Shown here: piece after piece, positions 26,157 to 34,496 of the stretch
Position numbering within the stretch: the stretch's first letter is position 1
Layout: every line of letters begins with the position of its first letter
Assembly (NCBI GenBank): GCA_020831715.1
Contig: JAFIGA010000110.1
Location: forward strand, 1 to 45,155
Reading direction: 5' to 3'
From: Leptospira sp.
GTDB lineage: Bacteria > Spirochaetota > Leptospiria > Leptospirales > Leptospiraceae
Length of the DNA stretch: 45,155 bases
The notes under the pieces: generated by a model
Databases searched by the model: none
What the model saw: only the letters and a program-made list of their open reading frames with translations
What the model was told of the DNA's origin: nothing
Made by a program: the position numbers and the translations under genes

Positions 26157-26912
26157 TCACTTGCAATTTTCAAGAATTTCCAAGGTATTGTGGATTTCTT
26201 CTTTTTCATTTTTATTGATTCTAGGATCAGTAGAATCTAATAGAGATTTGAGTTTGGTAATAACTGTAGAATTTGCAGTTTTGCATTCATTTTTATAGTA
26301 ACGAAGTATCTGTATACGAGCAGATCTATTAGTACCACCGAGAATATATACATTGTAAATTGCTCTTTTTTCGTTACTGTCAAGATCTAAAACAATATAA
26401 TCCTTCTTGCACTCTTTGATAACCTCTTTCGGAATTTTGGTGGTCAAACAAGGTGACGATTCGGGTATATCTTTTAAAGGATCTTGCATATTATTGGTTG
26501 CATTTTGTTGATCTGAATCTTTATTTTTTGAATCTACCAATGTTTCACTTTTTTCTTCGACTATTCTTTCCTCAGTCTTCGATTTTGCTTTTATTGTGAG
26601 TGATCGCCACTGAGACCAAACTACAGGTTGCGAAAATGGAGAGAGCACCGCTACTCTCATCTGATAATTGCCTGCATCCAGATCAGTTATAGGATACTTA
26701 TTTTCTTCCAATCGCTTATCGACAATGCGAATCCCTTTTTGATTCTTAATCTGTATCTGATACCCGGATGCGTAAGAAGACTTAGTCCATTCGATATAAG
26801 TAGGCTTCTTGACAGACTTAGATAATAAAACATAAAATATTCCTAACACCAAAAATATTCCCAAAAAATAAATAATTGATGATATGTATATTTTTAGATT
26901 GAGGAGTTTCAA
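26157..26912 (-). CDS. Membrane protein with one FN3-like repeat and a Cys-containing C-terminal domain
   Basis: The 251-residue protein has an N-terminal membrane helix (about 10-30). One fibronectin-like repeat (about 36-107) follows: TYIEWTKSSYASGYQIQIKN opens it and LDAGNYQMRVAVLSPF closes it, the same pattern as in the FecR protein encoded just upstream. After a polar linker, the last 100 residues are helical with four Cys (SSPCL, KECKKD, NECKTA, ENCK), suitable for two disulfides in the periplasm. The start is a TTG at 26910-26912 overlapping the upstream stop, with GGAGGA just ahead. It is translationally coupled to the FecR gene, so a joint complex is likely. No family is known to me. 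Confidence 0.7.
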   Translation of the reverse strand: MKLLNLKIYISSIIYFLGIFLVLGIFYVLLSKSVKKPTYIEWTKSSYASGYQIQIKNQKGIRIVDKRLEENKYPITDLDAGNYQMRVAVLSPFSQPVVWSQWRSLTIKAKSKTEERIVEEKSETLVDSKNKDSDQQNATNNMQDPLKDIPESSPCLTTKIPKEVIKECKKDYIVLDLDSNEKRAIYNVYILGGTNRSARIQILRYYKNECKTANSTVITKLKSLLDSTDPRINKNEKEEIHNTLEILENCK

Positions 26913-28843
26913 TCTTCCTCCTTATACAAAACAGATGGAGAAATAAATTCAATGTCTTCCGGTTTCAAACTCTTTAATTTTGTTAATGCAACTACAAAAT
27001 TCCCTTTTTCAGTCCTAGTTACTTTATTTTTCGAGAGAACAGAAACTTCCCAAGAAAACTTACCCTCACCTAACTTATCCAGCTTATCGAATGTCAAATA
27101 GTTGTTCTTGGTTTTTGCTTGATAAACAGGTTTTTTCAGACCTGATTCCTCATTAAATATTGTAATTAAATACAATTCATTTGGGTCTTTACTTTGCTCC
27201 CAGTCGAATCTTAATTCCTTTTTACCGGACAGATCAACAACTGTATTCATCGGTGATTTTAGGAACTTCTTTTGAGTTAATTCATTTTCTTTCAATTTTT
27301 GAAGCTCTGAATCTTTTTGATTCTCGGATATTTCAAGAGAACTCGTTTCTCCAATCAATGATTCTTTTGCCCGAAGATCCCATTCTTCCTGATCAATAAT
27401 TTTAAATCTGGCAATGGAAGAAAAATCACTCTCTCTTCCGGATGCGGAGAATCCTTGAACCCTCCAATAATAAACTCCTTTATTGAGTTTAGAAGAAGGT
27501 TTATAAAAATTTCGATTCACCGATTCGTTTACAATATAATTGGCAAAATTTTTATCATTGGATAGTTGAAATCGAAATCGTATCAATTCATCTGAATTAT
27601 TCCAAGCGAATATTCCATTTTGAACATACTCATCTTGTCCTAAATCAATACCATTGGGTCTTACAATCTCCGGGACAGGAAAATCGTTGGTTTTCTGGAT
27701 TTTAAATGATTTTACAGGTGTTACCTGTTCCGGTATATCGGATGTAATCGGATTCGTTTTTACTCTCCAATAATAATTCCCTTGATTGAGATTATCAACT
27801 GCTATAGAGTTGGTTTTAGTGGTATGCATAGAACTCAATTTGTTAAATTTTTTATCTTCTGCAATTTCCAAAACATAGTCTTTGGCAAGGGGATTTTCAT
27901 TCCATTGGAATGCCACTGCGGGAAGTTTTTCTACAAATGTCAAAATCACATCATCCAAAGGAAGCTTTCCATTTACTTTGGATTCTTTATAAACATGAAA
28001 CCTATATCTGGGGCTGGTTCCCACATCTGAATTGATTCTCCAATAATAAGAACCGAGAGGAAGCTCGATCTCCTCTGTCTGTTTAGGATATTCAATTTTT
28101 TTTACTAAACCGGAAAAATCCGAACTACGAGAAATTTCCAAACTAACATCTTTATAAGTTTCTTTGGGCTCCCATTTAAAGATAACTTTATGTCTATCTG
28201 GTTTAATTGGAAATATTTTGTTATTCGCAGGGTATTCCAGAGAAAAGGGAACTTTTTTCACTTCCATAGAGTTGCCGTCTATCTCGGCAACATTTCCCGA
28301 TGTCACATTCTCGGTTCGCCCTTTATTGGTGATGGAAGCCGAACCCTTTTCAACGTGCATAGTCAGAACCCCATCGCTCTGACGATTTAAATTCAATTCT
28401 CCGTCTCGCATTGAGATTATACTACCGGAGGATTTAATCTTCAGATCTTCTTGGGAGTTTTCTGATTTCCTAATATTAATATTACCGGAGGATAAATCCA
28501 AAGTTTGGTCTTCGCCCGATATATCAAGATAGAACATACTGTTCTCATCCATATTGATTTTAGTGCCGTCATTTAAAACAATCAAGGCATCGGAAAAGGA
28601 ATCTGACCGTATTGTATCTCTATTGGTTATTTGGGAATCTTTCTTAATAGTCTCCCAAACCATATGATCATCAAATTTTCTCTGGATAATGTTATTTTTA
28701 AATTCAACAGAACCTATGATTGATCTTTTACTGATATCAATTTTCTTGTTAAGATCAATAAAAAACAATACCACAAAAAAAATCGCACTTAGTAGCAATA
28801 ATAAAAGAATAGTTCGTTCGTTCTTTGAAGTCGTTCTTCTCAT
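26909..28843 (-). CDS. FecR-domain membrane protein with four FN3-like repeats
   Basis: The 644-residue protein has a short cytoplasmic start, one membrane helix (about 11-31) and a FecR domain (about 68-195, with DALIVLNDGTKINMDENS and IKSSGSIISMRDGELN). Four repeats follow near residues 217-295, 310-385, 410-490 and 545-625. Each starts with a strand holding F-x-W (FKW, FQW, FAW, FDW) and ends with GSYYWRI, GNYYWRV, GVYYWRV or GKFSWEV. FecR domains in other bacteria pass signals across the envelope. Here no sigma factor is near; the neighbour is an adenylate cyclase, whose stop overlaps this ATG by four bases (ATGA). Confidence 0.85.
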   Translation of the reverse strand: MRRTTSKNERTILLLLLLSAIFFVVLFFIDLNKKIDISKRSIIGSVEFKNNIIQRKFDDHMVWETIKKDSQITNRDTIRSDSFSDALIVLNDGTKINMDENSMFYLDISGEDQTLDLSSGNINIRKSENSQEDLKIKSSGSIISMRDGELNLNRQSDGVLTMHVEKGSASITNKGRTENVTSGNVAEIDGNSMEVKKVPFSLEYPANNKIFPIKPDRHKVIFKWEPKETYKDVSLEISRSSDFSGLVKKIEYPKQTEEIELPLGSYYWRINSDVGTSPRYRFHVYKESKVNGKLPLDDVILTFVEKLPAVAFQWNENPLAKDYVLEIAEDKKFNKLSSMHTTKTNSIAVDNLNQGNYYWRVKTNPITSDIPEQVTPVKSFKIQKTNDFPVPEIVRPNGIDLGQDEYVQNGIFAWNNSDELIRFRFQLSNDKNFANYIVNESVNRNFYKPSSKLNKGVYYWRVQGFSASGRESDFSSIARFKIIDQEEWDLRAKESLIGETSSLEISENQKDSELQKLKENELTQKKFLKSPMNTVVDLSGKKELRFDWEQSKDPNELYLITIFNEESGLKKPVYQAKTKNNYLTFDKLDKLGEGKFSWEVSVLSKNKVTRTEKGNFVVALTKLKSLKPEDIEFISPSVLYKEED

Positions 28844-30645
28844 GATTTATCCGGCTTGCTGTATCCTATTAAAGATCTAAGTTCGCTGGTGGATTTAACC
28901 GTATTTTTGTCAGACCTTGCCCCCAAAATTGCATATACATCCACAGATTTTGTCTTGCCCTTGACTTTTATGGAATCAACAAATTCGTAATCAAATTCTT
29001 TTTTGGTTGACTCGTAAACAGAATCAGAAACTAAAATATCCAATCCTAGTTGCTTGGTCAATCCCTCCAATCGAGAGGATAAATTAACCGCATCACCAAT
29101 CACAGTATATTCCATTTTCTCATCAGAACCTATCTGACCGGAAATTACAGAACCATAATTGATACCGATACCAATTTTCAACTTAGGCTTTTTGGAACTG
29201 CCTCTGCCTTCATTGAATTCCATCAATGCATGTCTCATTTTGAGTGCCGCTCTAACAGAATCCAACTCCCGAGTGTTGGATGGTTTTAAGGCTCCCCAAG
29301 TTGCCATAATAGCATCACCAATGAATTTATCCACATAGCCGTTATTAGACTTGACACAATTAACCATTCTACTCATGTAATCGTTCAAGAATTCAACAAC
29401 TTCTTCCGGTCGAAGCTTTTCGGATATGGAAGTAAAACTCCTGATATCCGAAAAAAGAATGGCACAATTTTTTCGATCCCCACCAACTTTTAAGTCACCC
29501 TTCATGGACAACTCTGCTATTTCCTCATTCACAAACTTTCCAAAAGAGACCTTCAACCTCTCTCTTTCATCCAATCCTTGACTCATGGATTGGAATGAGT
29601 TGGTGAGTATCCCTACCTCATCTCTGGATTCCGGCTTGAGATCGAGTTTGTAATTACCTGCTTCAATTTTCTTGGAAGCTAGCACCAAATTCAGAATAGG
29701 ATCGGACATTTTCTTGGAAAAGATAAAAATCACAATAATGGCAAGATTCAGAGCGGCAATCATAAGATAGATATTTCTTCTCTGAATATTATAAACTTCT
29801 TCGAATGCTTTATCCTCCCTTATAGTTGCAATTACTCCAAGACCGGCAATTCCGATTTTTTTAAAGGAGCCTAGATACCAGACATCATCTTCGCCCACTC
29901 CCATATATCGAAATTGTCCATTGTCCAATGGACTTTTTTTCATCCTATCGACAATTGGATTGGATGAAAGATTTGTTTCAGCCAAAACTAATTTTCTATC
30001 AGGGTGAGCTAATAAGGATCCTTGGTCATTGACCAAAAACAAATTTACACTTCCCGATGCTTGGAATGAATCCAAAAACTTATCCAAGCTAACAAAGATC
30101 AAAATGATTTCTGAATTATTATCTATACTATAAGGAAATGAAATAGCTAAAATGGGGCTTTTAAATCCACTGCTAACATTTTGCACGGTGGTTGATCCCT
30201 GAAAGCTAGTTTTAAAATTATTCTTATATTTCGAAATCACATTTTGCACAGAAGATTGAGTCAATTCATACTTAACCATAAGATCAGAGTTGGAAAGTGA
30301 GAATACCTCTTTTATATCCTTGTCCAACACGATAGCATGGATCAAAGATGGCTCTTCTTTCAAAAGAGTATCAGAAAATCTTTTTTTCTCATTCGTTATT
30401 CGAATTGATTGAAGTGTAACGGTAAGAGATTTACGAAGAGATCGGAATTCTGATTTTAAATTGAGAGCCACGATATCCGTAAGCTTCATATTACTTTCTT
30501 TGATTCGAAGTTCGTTATCCTGCTTGAAAAAGTATGTGGCTATTATGATTATTGAAGACAGAGCAACTATTAGAATTGATGAGATAATAACAATTAGTTT
30601 TACGCGTATCGTCCATCGAGATGGTTTAAAATCTTTATTATCCAT
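28840..30645 (-). CDS. Membrane class III adenylate cyclase with extracytoplasmic sensor and HAMP
   Basis: The 601-residue protein makes cyclic AMP (predicted). It has two membrane helices (about 12-34 and 293-312) bracketing a Cache-like periplasmic sensor. A HAMP segment (about 313-365) and the cyclase catalytic domain (about 390-575) follow. Metal-binding Asp400 (LFSDIRSFTS) and Asp444 (KFIGDAIMATWG) are present. Lys440 and the Thr of EYTVIGDAVNLSSRLE fit ATP rather than GTP as substrate, and the transition-state Asn and Arg lie in VNLSSRLE. GGAGGG precedes the ATG. It heads a tightly coupled group with the FecR and FN3-like proteins. Confidence 0.92.
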   Translation of the reverse strand: MDNKDFKPSRWTIRVKLIVIISSILIVALSSIIIIATYFFKQDNELRIKESNMKLTDIVALNLKSEFRSLRKSLTVTLQSIRITNEKKRFSDTLLKEEPSLIHAIVLDKDIKEVFSLSNSDLMVKYELTQSSVQNVISKYKNNFKTSFQGSTTVQNVSSGFKSPILAISFPYSIDNNSEIILIFVSLDKFLDSFQASGSVNLFLVNDQGSLLAHPDRKLVLAETNLSSNPIVDRMKKSPLDNGQFRYMGVGEDDVWYLGSFKKIGIAGLGVIATIREDKAFEEVYNIQRRNIYLMIAALNLAIIVIFIFSKKMSDPILNLVLASKKIEAGNYKLDLKPESRDEVGILTNSFQSMSQGLDERERLKVSFGKFVNEEIAELSMKGDLKVGGDRKNCAILFSDIRSFTSISEKLRPEEVVEFLNDYMSRMVNCVKSNNGYVDKFIGDAIMATWGALKPSNTRELDSVRAALKMRHALMEFNEGRGSSKKPKLKIGIGINYGSVISGQIGSDEKMEYTVIGDAVNLSSRLEGLTKQLGLDILVSDSVYESTKKEFDYEFVDSIKVKGKTKSVDVYAILGARSDKNTVKSTSELRSLIGYSKPDKS

Positions 30646-30673
30646 ATATCCCTCCGGATATTAAAACTCTATT

Positions 30674-32011
30674 CTAAGGACAAGCAAGCTCTACATTGAT
30701 AGTCGTTCTTCTGTCTTCCGGATTTACAACGAATTCAGTCTGACTGATTATCGTCTCGGGAAACCCATCAACTCTTTCCGTGTCTCCAATGCAATACAAC
30801 TTGTAATTTCCTGGATTTAAGTATTTAATAGATGCAGATGATCTAGCCGGAGTTGCAGCAAGAGGCAGTTGCTTTTTCAATTCCGCTTCATCGCTATGAT
30901 ATACCCCATAGTAATAACTTAGATTGCCTTGACCACCGGTAATATTCAGCGATGCTGCAAATTCCGGATAAATAACTCTCGATCTAAGCAATAGATTTCC
31001 ACCTATATCCGGTTCACCTCTGTTGTCTACATTCCAATCACTGAATGCAACCAATGATTCACGAAAACCACCAAGTCGATCAATTGTATGAACCATAAGA
31101 TTTTCTTTCATATTCATTCTTACTTCCAAAATAATTGGATCAATTCCACCTCGTATCTGCATATCTCTATGTGTAGCCTGAACTGAATATAGTAATGGAA
31201 AAAGTTTAGGAACTATCTGTTGCTTGTCAGCATCAGTTGTTCTAGGTTCATAATTGTTTCGGGGAACAATGTTTAGACCGGGAACTCGTCTGTTATCGAA
31301 TCTAGCTTGATCGAACAACTGACCACCATTTTGAATTGCCCAACCGGTAACCATAGATCTAAAGTAAATTCCTGTATACCAATACTGTGTGCCAAGAGTG
31401 TCTTCGGGTGTTAAACCTATACCCAAACATTGAGCTAGAAATTCAGGATTCGAACAAGCATAGGTCTCGGAAGTCGGATCGTTGGAGGGGAAAACTGCCC
31501 CATTTCCATTGAAAAATTCTTGAGCTTTGAACAATCCGCCTTGCTTTTGGCATGTATCTTCTTCCAATGAATAGTTTGTTGTGCAATAAACTTGTCTCTC
31601 TGATGCAATGAAGTCCCAAAATTCCTCAGAATCTAATGGATCACGAATCTGGGTTAACTCATTGATACCTTTTTGGAATTTTGTAGAAATTCGAATCTCT
31701 CCAAAATCAAGGAGAATTGGCAAGCCTGCCGCAGATGGAAGAGCATTGGTAATATGCGGAGGACCTTTTTCATCTCCGAAATCATCCTGGTACAATTGAC
31801 CTGTCCCACCGTTGTAATCAGAGAATTCAATGGGATTGTCAGTTGAATAAGTTCCTTTCAATAACAACAACATTCTATTGTTAAAAAAAGTACTGAAAAC
31901 GGGACCACCTGTAAGTCTCCCCAGGTCACTGTCTCCGCATCCAATATAAAAAGAAGCTATAGCAACAAATAAAATAGATTTAAGCGATTTGCGTATGAAA
32001 ATTGCATACAT
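30674..32011 (-). CDS. Hypothetical lipoprotein
   Basis: The 445-residue protein has a basic, hydrophobic signal ending in FYIGC (about residue 25), then a Gly-rich stretch (GRLTGGPVFSTFFNNR). The mature protein is polar and beta-rich, with paired Cys (RQVYCTTNYS, EEDTCQKQ; YACSNPEFLAQCLG; KLYCIGD and a final ELACP) that could form several disulfides, pointing to a periplasmic or surface place. It ends with NPGNYKLYCIGDTERVDGFP, recalling a carboxypeptidase-regulatory-like or Ig-like strand pattern. I recognise no family. It lies 28 bases ahead of the cyclase gene and 46 bases after the small outer-membrane protein gene, so it may belong to the cyclase operon as its ligand-facing component; that is speculation. 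Confidence 0.7.
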   Translation of the reverse strand: MYAIFIRKSLKSILFVAIASFYIGCGDSDLGRLTGGPVFSTFFNNRMLLLLKGTYSTDNPIEFSDYNGGTGQLYQDDFGDEKGPPHITNALPSAAGLPILLDFGEIRISTKFQKGINELTQIRDPLDSEEFWDFIASERQVYCTTNYSLEEDTCQKQGGLFKAQEFFNGNGAVFPSNDPTSETYACSNPEFLAQCLGIGLTPEDTLGTQYWYTGIYFRSMVTGWAIQNGGQLFDQARFDNRRVPGLNIVPRNNYEPRTTDADKQQIVPKLFPLLYSVQATHRDMQIRGGIDPIILEVRMNMKENLMVHTIDRLGGFRESLVAFSDWNVDNRGEPDIGGNLLLRSRVIYPEFAASLNITGGQGNLSYYYGVYHSDEAELKKQLPLAATPARSSASIKYLNPGNYKLYCIGDTERVDGFPETIISQTEFVVNPEDRRTTINVELACP

Positions 32012-32057
32012 GGTAGTTCCATATTTTTAGAATTAGCAGATCGTGTAAAGGAAAAGG

Positions 32058-32687
32058 TTAAATTAGAAGGCTAACCATCAGCCCAAAATGAAAAAAATCT
32101 GCATCTCGGAGCCTATATTCATTAGGTCGAAACAATCTAGGATCATCAGCTGTAGACTGTAAAGGGAATCTATAAATTGCAGGAACATCCAAATTTGTCT
32201 CGATAATTTTATTATAATCTAAACGAATTCCTATTCGCACTTTTCTACCAGCGATGAAACTTGCTTCAAATCCCCCATACATCATTGGATTCCATCTAGC
32301 AGTATTTGCCGGTCTTGCCACAGTATATGCCGAGCCTCCTCCTGCTTTCAGAAAGAATTTAATTGGTAGATCAATAGGCAATTGATAAGCAAGCGCAGCG
32401 TAAATTGGAATTGTAGTGAGAGCTCTTTCCGTCTGTGAGAGATAGACTGAATACATGCCTCCGACTTCAGTGTAAAAGAAATAGGGCCAAGGAATTCTAC
32501 CAAATATACCAAAGCCTAGACTTGTATCTAAAACTTCCTGACTGGGAGTTCCCGGCATTGGATTGGAAGCCCCTAACCAAGCTCCTACTTCTATTTTTTT
32601 GCTTCGATCTTCTTCCTTCTTGTCCTGTGAATAGACGGGCAATATGGCAAAAGTTATACATAATATGAAAAAAAATAAATATTTCAT
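32058..32687 (-). CDS. Probable small outer-membrane beta-barrel protein
   Basis: The 209-residue protein has a classic signal peptide (about 1-20, cleavage near VYSQ). The mature region alternates hydrophobic strands with turns (IEVGAWLGASNPMPG, LGFGIFGRIPWPYFFYTEVGG, IKFFLKAGGGSAY, VRIGIRLDYNKI) and ends in a strand FFHFGLMVSLLI. This fits an eight-strand barrel like OmpW or OprF-type domains, though the terminal residue is Ile rather than Phe. No function can be assigned. Its ATG overlaps the truA stop by four bases. Confidence 0.7.
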   Translation of the reverse strand: MKYLFFFILCITFAILPVYSQDKKEEDRSKKIEVGAWLGASNPMPGTPSQEVLDTSLGFGIFGRIPWPYFFYTEVGGMYSVYLSQTERALTTIPIYAALAYQLPIDLPIKFFLKAGGGSAYTVARPANTARWNPMMYGGFEASFIAGRKVRIGIRLDYNKIIETNLDVPAIYRFPLQSTADDPRLFRPNEYRLRDADFFHFGLMVSLLI

Positions 32688-33499
32688 GGGTTCAGTGGAT
32701 TCTGAAATGCTCTCTCGTATAAATTGTCAATCTCAGGATAATCATCATAATAAGCTCTGGCAAAATACAATCCATAAGGCGGTAGCGTTTTGCCTGCAAG
32801 ACTGCGATCCTCGGATTGAATGATATCCCCTAGATTTCTACCTTGAATTTTACCTGTTCCTATGTCCACCAAAGTTCCTGTAATTATTCGAATCATATTA
32901 TGGAGAAAACCATCGGCTCGAAAGCGAAAATTAATAATATAAGGGACATAGGTATCCGCTACTATAGATGCATGTTGGAATTCTTTTTTGGTAGGCTTCC
33001 CTTTAATAGACATTTGCTTAGCTAGAGCTTTAAAGTTTTTTTCTCCTTTTAGATACTGCAATTGATCCAATAGTAAATTCCAATCAATAGTTTCCTTTAC
33101 CCATATAGCTCTTTTATCCCAGAGGGGGTGGGGATTTTTGGAATAGATGATCTTAAATTCATACTCTCTTGCAGTACATGAAAAACGAGAATGAAACTTC
33201 TCGGGAACTACCGCCATTCCCAAACAACTTACTTTTCCGCCGGCAAGTGCATTGAGAGAAATCCTAAATAAATCCAAATCTTCAATCTTTTTTGAAATAA
33301 AAAAATTACAAATCATTCCGGTGGCATGCACCCCAGTGTCTGTTCTACCGGCAACATGGAATCTAAGATCTTCCTTGGGCTTGAGAAGTATCCTCAGGGC
33401 ATTTTCCAAGGCATCTTGAACAGTGAAGGAATTTATTTGTTTCTGAAATCCGTGAAAACAAGTCCCATCGTATTCGACGAGCAATGCATAATTGGGCAA
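32684..33499 (-). CDS. truA: tRNA pseudouridine(38-40) synthase
   Basis: TruA converts uridines 38-40 in the tRNA anticodon arm to pseudouridine. The 271-residue protein has the family start YALLVEYDGTCFHGFQ and catalytic Asp54 in AGRTDTGVHATG. RADGFLHNMIRIITGTL and PPYGLYFARAYY come later. The start is a TTG at 33497-33499 placed directly after the TAG of the DUF2225 gene, with GGTGAG ahead; no better ATG exists before the conserved N-terminus. Translation is therefore likely coupled to the upstream gene. Confidence 0.95.
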   Translation of the reverse strand: MPNYALLVEYDGTCFHGFQKQINSFTVQDALENALRILLKPKEDLRFHVAGRTDTGVHATGMICNFFISKKIEDLDLFRISLNALAGGKVSCLGMAVVPEKFHSRFSCTAREYEFKIIYSKNPHPLWDKRAIWVKETIDWNLLLDQLQYLKGEKNFKALAKQMSIKGKPTKKEFQHASIVADTYVPYIINFRFRADGFLHNMIRIITGTLVDIGTGKIQGRNLGDIIQSEDRSLAGKTLPPYGLYFARAYYDDYPEIDNLYERAFQNPLNP

Positions 33500-34381
33500 C
33501 TACTTCTCACCGCCCATTTCTTCGATAAGTGAACCATATTCATCGTACAACTCTCTCGCCATTTCAATGATAGCCGAAGGTTTTCCTTTCGAAGACTTTC
33601 CGGAACCATACAATCTGGCAAGCATTCTCTTAGCTCGAACCAATAAATCCAATTGAGCTTCTTTTGTATCGGCTAGTTGATCTAAAAATTTTCTTGTTAG
33701 ATATGCATTCAGATACACAACACCATCAAAACCCCAGTTGTTATCCGTATCCGGTCCCAACATGCCTTGGATTGAATCCACTGGTTCAGCACCGGTCTGC
33801 ATCAATTCCAAAGTCTGACTATAATAAATGGCAGCCTTTTTATACAGGAAATCTCGAACAGGTTCAAATTTAAGGTCAGGAAATTCAGTAATAAGGTCGT
33901 CAAAATACCAAGCAGCACGTATTGCAGAAACTGCTTTCTTGGGAGTCGGTGCCACTGAAGTTCCACGTTTTTGATAACATTCAATCGCAAGAAGATAGGA
34001 TGCGGCACCTAAAATAATATTTCGATCTTCATTAAAGTCAAGTGGACCCAAGACTTTCTCTAAAAATTGTCTCCTCTGATCCGATGACATTCTCAATTCT
34101 TCTGCTTCAGCGGGAGCCAAATTGTCCCAATCTTTATTAAAAGAAGTATAAAGGCATTTTGGGCAGACTAATAAGACATAATCGTTGGGCCCCACACGAC
34201 CAAACTTCTTATTCTTCTCATAAAGACGTCTAAGATCTTGGGTGAGCTTTCCGGCAATGAGACGTCCCCCACCTTGGAACATTTGTTCCCTTTGGTGAAC
34301 TTCATTGCATACGGGACAAACTGAATTGTCTTTGGAGCGAAAGGATATTTTACGATTTTGGGTTGCGGCTGTAGCTGCCAT
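33500..34381 (-). CDS. DUF2225 family protein
   Basis: The protein (about 293 residues from the ATG at 34379-34381) carries two CxxC knuckles near the N-terminus, SVCPVCNEVH and LVCPKCLYTS, which probably bind zinc. A mostly helical region with tetratricopeptide-like spacing follows (ILGAASYLLAIECYQ, AAIYYSQTLELMQ, RKFLDQLADTKEAQ). This is the DUF2225 layout, a conserved family of unknown role. The chosen start has GAGAG about nine bases upstream; an upstream ATG at 34429 would add 16 residues lying in the divergent promoter region. It is followed directly by truA. Confidence 0.85.
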   Translation of the reverse strand: MAATAATQNRKISFRSKDNSVCPVCNEVHQREQMFQGGGRLIAGKLTQDLRRLYEKNKKFGRVGPNDYVLLVCPKCLYTSFNKDWDNLAPAEAEELRMSSDQRRQFLEKVLGPLDFNEDRNIILGAASYLLAIECYQKRGTSVAPTPKKAVSAIRAAWYFDDLITEFPDLKFEPVRDFLYKKAAIYYSQTLELMQTGAEPVDSIQGMLGPDTDNNWGFDGVVYLNAYLTRKFLDQLADTKEAQLDLLVRAKRMLARLYGSGKSSKGKPSAIIEMARELYDEYGSLIEEMGGEK

Positions 34382-34496
34382 AAATAGTTTTCTCTCTGGA
34401 AAGTATAAATTCTTGCAGGAAACTGTCAATTCATTTGGTATAAAAACCGATACTTTCTATAGGGAAGACCCGAATTGTTGGAAAACTGGTAAAGCC

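Noticed and set aside
34305..34496. Upstream extension of the secreted helical protein
   Set aside because: It overlaps the start of the DUF2225 gene on the other strand and would place 64 residues before a good signal peptide.
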